Shown here in pieces: positions 29,203 through 40,340 of a stretch of 64,000 bases of DNA. The translations under genes and the position numbers were made by a program. The stretch lies in assembly GCA_941918925.1 (NCBI GenBank), contig OW799237.1, positions 55,416,997 to 55,480,996 of the forward strand, read 5' to 3'. The notes beneath the pieces are model-generated. The model did no database searches and was not told where the DNA came from. It was given only the letters and a program-made list of their open reading frames with translations. Each line of letters begins with the position of its first letter. The stretch's first letter is position 1. Source of the stretch: Phyto melanocephala (Eukaryota; Arthropoda; Insecta; Diptera; Rhinophoridae).

Positions 29203-30769
29203 CAGGCAAAGCATACACGTTCATTACTGTGTGCATGTAGATATGCTTTCTTGTTGTGTATGTTGTTGTTCATAGTGGAACCGGTTTTTTTGTTAACGCT
29301 GTTGTTGTTATTCTTAATATCTTTTTTGTCATTATTTATTGTGACACTACTGGCAATGAGGCCTAAGTTAAAAATCCAATTAGCAAATTCACATAAGTTT
29401 GCTATTTTGTTTTGATTATTCAAATTTACTCTTTGTGATGCCCATTGCATTTGATAACAAGATGGTAATTTTTGCAACAATTCATTTAAAAGTGAAGAAT
29501 TGTTCAACTCATCTGTAAGTTTACACGCTTCTATTGTTGACAACAAACTCCGTACATTAATGGAAAAAAAGAGGTATGTGTATTTAAATTATTTTCATCT
29601 ACAGGTGAGGTCAACTTTATTCTATTTTGAATAGAGTACAAAATTTTTTCTGGTTGACCGTACAACATTTAAAGTACATTTATTACCCAAGGAACGTTTG
29701 AAGGGTGAATAAGTAAATGTTGTACGCTTTTTAAAGCATTCCCTCTTAGTGATCGTTGTAACCTTATTAGGTTTTCAGCTTCCGTGAAGGCACAGAGATT
29801 TGTAGACCACTCAAATGTTGAAGAAAATACGGGCCATTCTTCTGGAAGACCAGTAAAAATTGGGAGTTCTTTTGGCAGTGATTGGCGAGACGTCAGGTGA
29901 GTTTGGTAATACTGTGGATTTATTGTTGACGACAGTGGGCGATTAATATTAGCTGGTGGCATACTGTAGTTTAAATTTTGATCAGAATTTAAAGTTGATG
30001 TAACGTAAGTCACAAGAGGTGGGTGATTTGGGCAGATATTATTTGTTGAAAATATTCGTTGTGATTGGCTATATGTGGGGCCAAATATTGGACCAGAATT
30101 TGTTGCGTATGGCATTGAGCTTTGAACTTCTGGTCCAGCGTATAAATTTGTTGCCGTGGCTGTTGGTAAGGTAGACGTTACAGATTGTAATGGCAAACTG
30201 GGTTCAGTGGCAAAATTTGTATTTGCATTGAATGTTAAGCCCGTTGCATTGTTTTGTTTTACCGTATGTGTCGGCAAATCTGAATAAATAGTTTTACACA
30301 AAATTTGGGCAGTGTTTGATTTATTAATTGCGTTTTCAAATTCGTTAGGGTTTTTAGTACCGCTATGTTCATTAGAGGAACCTTGAGGATTTGGATGGGA
30401 GTCTACCCAATCTTGTACACATTTGGAACCCACGGAGCAGTCATCAGTTAAATCAACATTTTGCTCAAGCAAATGGTACTTTTTATTTAGGTATTCTTGT
30501 TGTAAAATTTTTTCTTCCTCCAGCTTTTGAAGCTGAATTTGACGTCATTGTGATATACGAGAGTTGACAGAAGAGTAACTTCTTGTAGGGGAAGCAGCTC
30601 TAGTGGCAGAACAAATTGTACATTTGTAGGTTATGTCAGAGGTGACATCTATACAACTTTTGTGAAATATTTTGTGGCAATCGGTACAAGAAATCATATC
30701 TTCGTTTGGGGGACTTGGACATAATGCACACTTAGCATTTTGTTGACCCTGTGAAGTAGTTGAATTCAT
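29203..30769 (-). pseudogene. BEL/Pao gag with N-terminal PHD-like finger, broken
   Basis: From Met at 30,769: a Cys4-His-Cys3 finger (CALC, CTDCHKIFHKSC, CTIC), then a TGA at 30,545-30,547, a coiled-coil-like LQKLEEEKILQQEYLNKK, a Pro/Asn/Thr-rich middle, then the BEL Gag core (LPIFTGLPEEWPVFSSTF, GNALKSVQHLLIHPSNVPWV). After a frameshift near 29,660, LNNSSLLNELLQKLPSCY and a zinc-knuckle start (CFACN) follow, cut by the errantivirus at 29,203. The rest of the knuckle is at 21,235. It is a nucleic-acid-binding structural protein when intact. Confidence 0.8.
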
Positions 30770-30860
30770 TTTGTAATTACTGCGATTGGCAAATATATAT
30801 GTATGTTGAGACGCTACAGGTGTCCAGGGGTTATTTGTCTGTTGATTATTTTAAAAGTAT

Positions 30861-31346
30861 TGTTGTCAGCAAATAAAGCGCACCAGTGACCTCCACTTGG
30901 ATCTTGAATACAGAAGACGATTTGGTTCAGTTCAAATTCTTTATTACCAAATATATCTTCTACTATTAAAATACCTAAATTAAATAGTAATTTAATTTAA
31001 ATAAAATTAATAAATTTAAATACATACTTTTTAGTATGGAAACCACTGGGAAATTGCATATAATAAATTTCCTCTGCTTAATTATAATTATTTAAAATAA
31101 AATTTTAAATATCCCGAACACTGCGTTTAATTTAATGTTAATTTACAAAGTGGCAAATTAATGATTTTAAAATGGCCGAAAAAGTGACGCTACTTGACAT
31201 TTCATTTACATGTATATAAAATTAGATAATTTAATGATGTAAATTTTAGTAGTAAAACAAAATTACAGTGCTGGGTAAAAAAAGTTAAAAATGAGTATTT
31301 TTCAACAGATAATAAATTCTAGTGGATTTTAGCAGTAGCGATAACA
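30861..31346 (-). repeat. BEL/Pao 5' LTR
   Basis: TGTTGTCAGC to GATAACA, partner of 8,785-9,278. In the minus orientation it drives the element. Confidence 0.85.
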
Positions 31347-31401
31347 CTGCTCATTAAATATTTTATTCGGTGCCTTCCTGCCTTTGTTATGAACCCGATT
31401 T

Positions 31402-32179
31402 TTATACCCTTCACACAGTGAAAAAGGGTATATATAGGTTTGTCATTCCGTGTGAAATTTCTACAATTTTCATTTCCGACCCCATAAAGTATATATTTTC
31501 TGAAAGCTTATGAATAGGGGAGTCGATTAAGCTCTGTCAATTGAAGCCCGCGGACATCGCATGGACCCGGGTGAGGTATTATAATATCAGAAATATTTGG
31601 GCGTAGATCGGTATTGAAAATCAGAAACATCGGTACATAAACAACTAAGATATGAGCGAAAACCCACGACCACCTCGACTTTTTACAAAAACAACATTAC
31701 AACAACAACATACATACATACAAACATATACTAGTTAGAGAAAACGTGGCATCGAATCCCAGCTGAGCCAAACAAATTTTTTTTTTATTTTTTTTATATT
31801 TTTTTTTAATTTTTTATTTAATATATTATTTATATTTTTATTATTATTTTTTTTTTTTTATTTTTTTTGTTTTATATTTATTATATATATTTATTATATA
31901 TATTTATTATATATATTTTAAATATTTTTAAAAAAAATTTTTTTTAATTTTTTTTTTAAATTTTTTTTTAAATTTTTTTTTAAATTTTTTTTTATTTTTT
32001 TTTTAACATACATATGTACGTAAATTTATAATTTTACAATGGGATGTTATATCTATGTTTTTTATATGTATGTACGTATATCATATAGAATGGTGATACA
32101 AACTACTGTTATTGCATGACTACACGTTGTGAAGGGTATATAAGATTCGGCACGGCCGAATATAGCGCTCTTACTTGTT
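31402..32179 (+). mobile_element. INE-1-like element, copy B
   Basis: TTTATACCCTTCACACAG start and GCGCTCTTACTTGT end, with the same block order as copy A. A 12-bp ATATTTATTATAT-type tandem repeat has expanded inside the A/T core near 31,870-31,915. It starts about 55 bp beyond the BEL 5' LTR. Confidence 0.85.
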
Positions 32180-32312
32180 ATATATGTATGTTTTTTTTAT
32201 GTATGTACGTATATCATATGGAATGGTGATACAAACTACTGTTATTGCTTGACTACACGTTGTGAAGGGTATATAAGATTCGGCACGGCCGAATATAGCG
32301 CTCTTACTTGTT
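32180..32312 (+). repeat. Tandem duplicate of the INE-1-like 3' end
   Basis: The last about 130 bp of copy B, including the hairpin and CTTACTTGTTT end, is repeated directly downstream. A duplicated 3' terminus of this kind fits rolling-circle read-through. Confidence 0.8.
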
Positions 32313-32466
32313 TAATAAAGAGTTAATGAAATTGTGAAATACAAGATTTTTGATCTCAACATTTAAAATGTCACGCGGGTAGAATGTACTTGTAGTAAAT
32401 AGAGAAATTGATAAATATAGTTTCCCAAAAGATCCCTTCAAATGTAAATTTAATAAAAGAATTTTA

Positions 32467-33253
32467 ACAAGTAAGAGCGCTATATTCGGCCGTGCCGAAT
32501 CTTATATACCCTTCACAACGTGTAGTCATGCAATAACAGTAGTTTGTATCACCATTCATCCCATATGAAATACGTACATATATTTAAAAAAACATACATA
32601 TATAAAAACATCCCATTGTAAAATTATAAATTTACGTATGTATGTTAAAAAAAAAAGTAAAAAAAAAAATAATTAAAAAAAAATTAAAAAAAAATAATTA
32701 AAATATTTATAACATATATAAAACAAAAAAAGATAAAAAAAATTAAAAAAATAAATAAGAAAAAATAATAAAAATGTAAATAATATATTAAATAAAAAAT
32801 AAAAAAAAAAAATAAAAAAAAAAATATAAAAAATATAAAAAAAAAATTTTTTTGGCTCAGCTGGGATTCGATGCCACGTTTTCTCTAACCAGTATATGTT
32901 TGTATGTATGTATGTTGTTGTTGTAATGTTGTTTTTGTAAAAAAAAAAATTGAGGTGGTCGTGGGTTTTTGCTCATATCTCAGTTATTTATGTACCGATG
33001 CTTCTGATTTTCAATACCGATCTACTCCCGAATATTTCTGATATTTTAATACCTTACCCGAGTCCAGGCGATGTCGGGGGGCTTCAAAAAGTTGATTTCA
33101 ACATACACACGGACAGACGGACAGACTGACAGCGCTTAATCGACTCCCCTATTCATAAGCTTTCAGAAAATATATACTTTATGGGGTCGGAAATCAAAAT
33201 TGTAGAAATTTCACACGGAATCACAAACCTTCACTGTGTGAAGGGTATAAAAA
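32467..33253 (-). mobile_element. INE-1-like element, copy C
   Basis: Reverse orientation: ACAAGTAAGAGCGCTATATT at the left, GTGTGAAGGGTATAAA at the right. Complete, with a long A-run core. Confidence 0.85.
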
Positions 33254-33278
33254 TATATAAAAAAAATAATTTTATTTA

Positions 33279-33410
33279 TTATACCCTTCACACAGTGAAA
33301 AAGGGTATATATAGGTTTGTCATTCCTACTACAAACTACTGTTATTGCATGACTACACGTTGTGAAGGGTATATAAGATTCGGCACGGCCGAATATAGCG
33401 CTCTTACTTG
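33279..33410 (+). mobile_element. INE-1-like element, copy D (internally deleted, 132 bp)
   Basis: It retains only the first about 50 bp and the last about 85 bp of the family, joined near 33,328. It sits inside the Tc1-type transposase fragment that resumes at 33,411. Confidence 0.85.
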
Positions 33411-33556
33411 TCATGTATGAAACGCTCAATGATTTTTTGGACCGTAGAAGAATTCATGTTAACCATTTCAGCTATTTTTCGCTGTGAGTGGCCATTTTTG
33501 AAATGGTTTAAAACCGAATTGGTTCTTTGCTCTAAACTAGTATGCGGACTCATTTG
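33411..33556 (-). pseudogene. Tc1-type transposase N-terminal fragment
   Basis: On the minus strand an ATG at about 33,554 opens MSPHTSLEQRTNSVLNHFKN, followed by GHSQRKIAEMVNMNSSTVQK and IIERFIHD. This is the first helix-turn-helix of the paired-like DNA-binding domain of Tc1 transposases. The frame is uninterrupted for 48 codons, then is cut by INE-1-like copy D. The rest of the gene is not found on the other side. Confidence 0.75.
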
Positions 33557-33956
33557 AATTTTTGTAAATTGATACTCCAAGGAACGAATCTAAACTAACA
33601 ATTCAACAAAAAACATTGCTAGAATTAAAAATACGAAAAACGAAACCAAAAACAAAGCTACATTGAAGTACCGTTTATTTCTATTATTTTAATTCAAAGA
33701 AAGACATGGTATTAAACACAACAGCGTACAGCAGCTTGCCTAAGTTGCAATGACATGCTAAGTATGTTTGAGTTGGCATAACATGTTATAACACCTTGTT
33801 TAAATTCGCATGGCATAGCAAAGCACGAAATCTTTGAAAATTACATTTTTATAGAAAATGTTGAATTGTGCAGGAGTCTAGTTCTTAAGTATATTTAGAA
33901 ATTAATTTTTCTTAATAGCCCGAAGAATCATTAAGAATTGTCTTAAAACTAATAAA
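33557..33956. other. Noncoding, nothing firmly recognised
   Basis: Possibly the remaining end of the Tc1-type element, but no terminal inverted repeat could be paired. Confidence 0.4.
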
Positions 33957-36106
33957 AACAAGTAAGAGGCCGTGCCGAATCTGATAATACCCTTTACCAT
34001 CATATACATAGGTATAATCCCACATCGTGGCTTAACCTATATTTCATATTATACGCCATTTTCCTTTATTATTTTCGACGCCATCCTTGATTTTGAATTT
34101 TTACCAAGTTAACTGTATTCTACTAGTCAAGCCTTTTAATTTGATACCCATATTGATGGGGTTAAAAGAAATTTATCCGCCATTTTGTTTTAGACGCAAT
34201 CTTGGATTTTATATTGGTTAATAATTTACTGTATTCAACTGGTCAAGCCTTTTCATTTGATACCAATATTGAGAGTGTTCAAGAAGTTTCATTTTAAAAT
34301 GCCATTTTGTAGTGGCAGCCAACACGAATTTTAATTCGTTTATAGTGCTTATATTGCGCTAGTCAAGTCCTTTCAGTCGATATCAATATTGACTCTCTCG
34401 GTTGTCTAGGAGCTGAAAAAATTTGGTTTTATTTTTTAAATTTTTGGAATTTATTTTTTTCAAAAACAATTTTTGCCTACATTTTTATCGATTAGACACG
34501 CTTTATCTAAATTTTGCACGAATACCTCTAGAGGGATATTATATCTACAAATAGTAGCAAAGGTATCTTTTAATTTTTCTATGGCTGAAACATTTTAATT
34601 TTGGTGGTAAAAATATGGGAAAAAAACGGAGGCAGTCGTGTTTGTTTACTCATATTTTAGAAAGTTATGGGGCGATTGTGCTGAATTTCAATAGCGATTC
34701 ATTCGATTTCCAAAAGATTGATACCATACACAGATCTGAGGAACATATGGTTGCTTCTAAAAGTTGATTTCAACCAACACACGGTCAGACGGACATGGAC
34801 ATTAATCGACTCCCCTATTCATAAGCTTTCAGAAAATATATCTAGGGCTTATATTCAATACCCGCCATACACCAATTTTTGAAAAATTACTTTTTGATCG
34901 CAAATTGTTCACTGATGCCAGCTTTATCTCTGACAAAAATTTCCGAAAAAAAATTAATATATTATACTTATTAAGTACTTTTTTTATATATTGCTATGAA
35001 CCGCACGATTTTTTTTAATGCAATACCGCCATACGCCATACATTGAGAATACGGAAAGAATAAATTTCCACCCGTTCCTTCTGCCATAAATATATATTGA
35101 CACTGTTAATTCTATGAGATTATGGACTGTACTGCCTAGTTTTTACTTTAAAGAAAATTTTTTTTACGTTTTAATTTACGCCTTCTAGTTAACAAGCAAA
35201 AATTAACTGTCAATAACTACAAATATTTCAACAAAAACAAAACGGACAACGGACACAATAAATGATTGTTGTATAAAAAAGAATTTGTTAAGCAAACAGC
35301 TAATTCCCATTAGGAAATTCAATACAATTCCAAGACCCTAACAATAGGTTAAAATGTCTTATAACAGAATAAAAATTACATTTTTTTTAAAGACTTCAAT
35401 GATGCCAAACTTATTCGCTTTTCGAATATAAGATCACTAAAGTATTTGCCAAGTATAGAAGTTCAATTTAAATTTAACTTTAATGAAAAATTAAAAAGTA
35501 CACAGGATATACTGAACCAAAGCCTTTGCATACTGCTCAGCTTCCAATCCAGCTTAGTAAATGGAAAAATCTTCAAGATTAGAAACCGGTTATACCACTA
35601 GAATATCATTATTTTTATGATAATTTAGTTCAGATGGAGTCAAAGTAATAAAAAGCATTGTGACAATGTCCAATTTGAATTACCTTTTTTTTAATACTTT
35701 TTATTTTTTTGTTAATGTTTTGTTATTGAATTCTTTAAAGTTAGGATTATAAAGTTAAAATTATATATTAGAGCAAAAAAATATTTTTTTTTACTGTGCA
35801 ATAACCGCCATAAAAATATTTAAAGATTTCAGTTGCAATACCCGACATCAACCATATCGCTACGAATAGAGTAAAAAGTTATATTTTTTTTTTTAAATAT
35901 TATAGAAGAAAGATTAATTCATACCTTAAGAATTTGGAATGAAACAGTTTTTTCTCTCTCCTGAAAATTTGTGTTTTGGCGTATGGCGGGTATTGAATAT
36001 AAGCCCTCGATATACTTTATGGAGTCGAAAATGAAAATTGTGGAAATTACAAACAAAATGAAAAAGCTATATAAACCCTTGTGCACCACAGGTGAAGGGT
36101 ATAAAA
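33957..36106 (-). mobile_element. INE-1-like element, second subfamily, with nested foldback element
   Basis: It starts ACAAGTAAGAGGCCGTGCCG (terminal hairpin, reverse orientation) and ends GTGAAGGGTATAAAAA at about 36,106. From 34,010 to 34,400 it has about three diverged copies of a repeat of roughly 150 bp, with a word such as 'tcaagccttttcatttgata' in each. A 1,168-bp foldback element at 34,842-36,009 splits the 5' part. Confidence 0.75.
34842..36009. mobile_element. Terminal-inverted-repeat element, 1,168 bp, ATAT duplication
   Basis: The ends read C(T/G)AGGGCTTATATTCAAT and continue as an inverted repeat of about 32 bp. ATAT lies on both sides (34,838-34,841 and 36,010-36,013), and removing the element plus one ATAT restores the INE-1-like word AAATATATAC seen in other copies. 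The terminal word AATACCCGCCATAC recurs in shortened form inside (about 35,023, 35,808 and 35,838). No transposase frame. The superfamily is not assigned. Confidence 0.8.
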
Positions 36107-36337
36107 AGACATTTTATGGCTGTCTCAATATTAAAAAAAAAAAAACAGAAAACCAATGAATTTTAAAATACTAATAAAAACTAATTGTCAAACTGTCTAA
36201 ATACAAAAAAGGCAATTCAATGAATTTAAACCACATATGTACGTACTTAATATATATGTATGTATGTAAATATCTCAATATTAAAAAAAACTAATGGAAT
36301 GTATAAGAAAAATTAATATGTTTATTGTGGGCATTTT

Positions 36338-36417
36338 CATTCATATTGCATGACTACACGTTGTGAAGGGTATATAAGATTCGGCACTGCCGAATATAGC
36401 ACTGTTACTTGTTTTAT
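36338..36417 (+). repeat. INE-1-like 3'-end fragment
   Basis: Only the last about 80 bp of the family, with hairpin ATTCGGCACTGCCGAAT and TTACTTGTTTT end. Confidence 0.75.
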
Positions 36418-36700
36418 CTACTCTTGTATTACGAGCTATAACTGCCTTTACAATAAATCGATTTAGCTCATTTTCAATGCCAAACAAGTCTTTTGTATAA
36501 GGAATATTCTGGCAAAATTTAAGCCCCCTAGATTTACGGTTCGAGCTCTATCGTGCTTTCAACAGACGGACAGACATAATTAGATTTTCCTAAAATGAAA
36601 CAAGGACTCACTATGGGGTCGAAAGTGGATATTTCGATGTATTACAAACGAAATGACGAAAAAAATATACCCTCACACCATTTTTTTGGTGGTGGGTATA
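36418..36700 (-). repeat. INE-1-like 5' part, longer subfamily
   Basis: Reverse-oriented match to the first about 280 bp of the 47,664-48,612 copy, ending in GGTGGTGGGTATAA. Truncated. Confidence 0.7.
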
Positions 36701-36719
36701 ACAAGACAAAACAAATAAG

Positions 36720-37300
36720 AAAGTTTTTCCAGCATGATTGCCTCATTGATACTGCATCATAAAGCAATTTTGTAGGTTACACGATAAGGATCATTGAATG
36801 TTTATCTCTTCTGCCTGGCACATATGCTAGTATTAGCTGGTAATTACTTTTTCTATACGAGTGAGAATTGTAGACCGGCTTCTCAAAGCCCGACCATGTG
36901 TAGGGCTCCAGGAAGGATGAATTTCCACTCAATATTTGGATAACTGTAATGTTGAATTACTCTGTTTTGAAGAGTTTCCAAAAATTCTAGATGATTGTTT
37001 TTGATTAGTTATGATGCTCCGACGAAATTTTTTCTATTACATATCTGAATAGATGAGAGCATGACAATCGCGTCTTCCTATGAAGCGGGAGAAGGCTGCT
37101 AAGAATGTTTAGGTCGACAAGTCTCTTGCTGCTTCTAAATTTATGGCTTTAATAGCGAAGCATACAAAAAAGCAGACGTATCCTTTTATGATAAGACAGG
37201 CTCTTCCGGTGAAGTTTCTTATATCAAAGGGTCCTGCGTAATCTATGCCAGTAGTAGCAACTGGTCTAGATAGATTTGTACGTTCAGGTGGTTACAGTTT
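36720..37300 (-). pseudogene. Second BEL/Pao relic: integrase
   Basis: The minus strand at about 37,290-37,120 reads PERTNLSRPVATTGIDYAGP followed by a GRACLIIKGYVCFFVCFAIK segment and AINLEAARDLST, the first catalytic-Asp region of BEL/Pao integrase. Lower coordinates down to 36,720 continue in broken frames. It joins to the parts at 38,490-40,340, separated by a LINE fragment. Confidence 0.7.
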
Positions 37301-37304
37301 GTTT

Positions 37305-38485
37305 TTGTCCATAATGCAGAATCTGGTCTTACCTGGTCCGGCTGCATGCAGAATGTTGTAGGCGTCCTTGTTTAGCCCGCAAACCCTGTCTTTGTACAAA
37401 CATTGTTGTTGGACACATATAAGATCCTCTGTGAAGCTGGTCGCTGTGGACGACTGTGACATCGGTGTCCTCTGAACCGTCGTCAGATTCTAGTCTTCAT
37501 CTTCTGCCACATCCATCTTACCAAAGAATTCCCCCACTAATCCTGAGACCGATTGGGTGTCATTAATGTCCGATGAAAGAACAGACCCGTCGTCACAGCT
37601 CATGGAAGGATCCTTAGAGAAGTCCTTACTCTCCCGATCTTGAGGCTTTTCCTTGTCGTCACCCTTATAGACCCGGAGAAAGATAGTACCAAAACCATAG
37701 TCGCTGTTTATAATAACAGTGGCCTTCCTGAAGCCTTCTACAGCTTCAGTAACCTTGGCTATTTTCCAGTCTTTTGTTGGTAGCCGAGGATGTGGGTCGG
37801 ATGGTATTGCGGGAATCTTGGCCTTTGTGGAACATCGGCGAGATGTATTGCTTCGAGCTTCGATCCAGACCATACTTCCCCGACGGACTCTATGGCGGCC
37901 TTGTACAGCTGTGCCGAACGCTCGTCTGTACAGGCAAAAAAGTTTGATGTGGCCTTGCTATCAGCCAGCATCTTCACGCTGGGTTGGTGGTCCAGGGTTG
38001 TCCCGGAAAACTTTCAAGAACACCCCATTGAGAACAATGACAAACGATTTCCAGTTGCTAGAGGAAATGCTGCCTTCGCTGGAGTTGCGGTCAATGATCG
38101 CCCAAATAAGGTGGTTCTTAGCCACCTCCATGTAGGATCTTGGTTGTGGCCGTGGAGGCATGTGTTTGGAAGAGTGTCCTCCTCTAACCGTTTCCATTTA
38201 GGCGCTACAGAGGATGCCGTCTGTTTAGGACTGCCTTCACCTACATCGGCAGGATCACTGGCGCTTCCACTCCACTAGTCAGGTTTCAGTAGCCAACAAC
38301 GTACTGCAGCCTGATACTGACACTGCAGTAGTTGGGTCTCCGGAGATTATAAAGCCATTTACCGGATACGCAGGGCATGATTTTTTCGACATTACGGACG
38401 ATGGTTTGTTTGCATAATGACGCCATAATTTGGTTTTGGGTATGTTTTTTGTATAAGACGCAAGGTTTGCAATGATAAATTGCAC
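37305..38485 (-). pseudogene. LOA-type LINE fragment: DUF4780 ORF1 and start of ORF2
   Basis: Three overlapping frames together form a DUF4780-like ORF1. 38,197-37,961 has MEVAKNHLIWAIIDRN; 37,977-37,759 has CTDERSAQLYKAAIESVGEV and LADVPQRPRFP; 37,873-37,490 has LPTKDWKIAKVTEAVEGF and an acidic tail. Two frameshifts separate them. At 37,450-37,310 an endonuclease-like start follows (CVQQQCLYKDRVCGLNKD, TRFCIMDKNKL), as in LOA/Trim-type ORF2. RT is missing, so this fragment lost its 3' part. It interrupts the BEL relic. Confidence 0.65.
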
Positions 38486-38489
38486 TTTT

Positions 38490-40340
38490 AATCAAAGGTT
38501 TTAGTTTGAATATCCAATATTATGTGCGGATGATACGAGTCTGAGTTGTGCTATCCATCCACAAGAATCAAAGAAAGAATTTTGCAATTGTAGATAAAAC
38601 TTCAATTTTATTGTAGGTTTTATTAAAATCGATTTCCGGTGCAGTGAATGTAAAGGAGTCTGAAGAGTTTTTGTTCGAGCGTTTTCTGACAATTTTAGCC
38701 AATCGAGCGGTAAGAGCTCAAATCCCACAGTTTTTAATATGGTTATTCGTCAATTTTTGATTTTATGGTATTGTTCAAAGTGTTTCCTCCAGCTAGAACA
38801 TCATCCACGTACATATTTTGTTGTAAAATGTTCGATGCGAGAGGGTGTGTTGTCCAGCCAAATACTGCATCATTGTTTCCATGCAATAGATAAAGGGTCC
38901 CAAATCGAGGCCTATTAGGTCAATGGGTCTACTTTTATTGAATTGAGGATTTACAAGTTCTAATTTAGCAGTCTCATTGAAATGTTACAAGTCTAAGGTT
39001 TGTGGTGATAAATTAGATGGTAGCGTCTTTAGTACAAAAGCCCTTACTTCTAATTTAAAGGTTTTATATACCCTAAAGTAAGAGTTAAATAAACAGGCTT
39101 TAAGTTTCGGAAATTTTTTTATTTAAGCCTGTGACATGAACCAAATTTCGTTTAGTGGGTAAATTAAATCGGTTTTTCAATTTGTCCGATACTAAAGTTG
39201 ACTGAGATCTAGGGTCGATGATTGCTCTTGCCTGAAATCTTTCGCCTCTTATTTCTATGCGCACTATGGCAATAAACTGACCATTAAGTATTTTGCGTTA
39301 TTACATCCTCCATGTAAAATAAATTGTATTCTTTTTAATATGGCAGCATCAAAGCAAATACTGAATATTTTTAACAAATTTATTAGTTCTTTAAAAACGA
39401 AGTTGCAACGACAAACGAATAGTTAACAATTAACTTTATACCGTAGAAAATATGGAAACTTTTAATTTATATACCTCACGTTAAAACTTAAAGGTAGAGT
39501 GATCTTCCCTTTAACATATCGAACACTTTTAGGTTAAAGTGAAGTTGTAATAACGAAAAACTAGTTATCTGTCCGATAATATCCTAACTTAAGTTATCGG
39601 TAAGTTATAATAATGGCTCTTACAATGTGGACTCTATCACTTATGTTTTGTTCTTCGTTTTTGGGCATTTACAATGTATCATTTTTGATTTGTGACATTT
39701 TTCTGAAAATGTCAGATGAAAATTGTTTTTTATCCTTTGACCCATTTTCTATATGAGTCGTATGAGTATGAAAAGTGTTTAAACGATTTTGATTAACCAG
39801 TGATTTGGTATTTTCCTTTTTCTGGGAGCAAGGCTTGCTAGTTGACTGTGTAATGGCTGCTATTTACTTTAAAGTCTTAGAATTGTGTGTTAGAAATGTG
39901 ATGTGTTGAATTGTTCCCATGTTGGAACCTTCGTAATTTCCTGGATAGAATTTTCAAATTCTTTTAAAAGAGATCGTGGGAGCTGTTTTTGAGCAAATAT
40001 ATACTAAAATGGAGTCCCAAATGTCAGTTCCTACGCCTAGGGTATTTAACGCCTGAACACATCCATTAACTGTCCGTTGTAATAGTTGAATAGATTGGCC
40101 TGATTCTTCGCTAACGTGCGGAAGATCAAACAAAATCTTTAATTGTTCATTGACCTGAACCCGATTATTTTCGTATTAATTGACGAGGTTTTTCCAGTCT
40201 ATGTCGAAACCTTCAGTGGTTAATGGGGCATTTGAAACGATTTTTCTAGCATCTCCTCCTGTCTTTTGTATTAAATGAAACAATTTCTTAATTTTGCTAA
40301 GATGAGTATTTTTTATGTATAGAGCCGTAAAAAGTTCATG
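38490..40340 (-). pseudogene. Second BEL/Pao relic: gag, protease and RT parts
   Basis: Read downward on the minus strand: gag core at 40,330-40,180 (FHLIQKTGGDARKIVSNAPL, FDIDWKNLVN); a protease region at about 39,260-39,110 (RIEIRGERFQARAIIDPRSQ); and RT motif MYVDDVLAGGNTLNN at about 38,820-38,775. Stops and shifts are frequent. It is more decayed than the BEL copy at 8.8-31.3 kb and belongs to a different lineage. No LTR pair was identified. Confidence 0.7.

Larger units (their letters stand above)
8785..31346 (-). mobile_element. BEL/Pao LTR retrotransposon carrying three nested insertions
   Basis: Two LTRs at 8,785-9,278 and 30,861-31,346 bound gag-, protease-, RT-, RNase H- and integrase-like blocks in BEL/Pao order on the minus strand. 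Inserted into it are a LINE (about 9,309-13,550), a Transib element (17,236-20,330) and an errantivirus-like provirus (21,241-29,197). Without these the element is roughly 7 kb, normal for the group. Its own genes carry several stops and frameshifts, so it is dead. The 5-bp flanks outside the LTRs (gacgt left, ctgct right) do not match, so no target duplication can be shown. Confidence 0.85.

Noticed and set aside
29148..29546. 132-codon frame as a separate gene
   Set aside because: It is the BEL gag end running by chance into the errantivirus LTR; its last codons are the LTR-encoded env tail.
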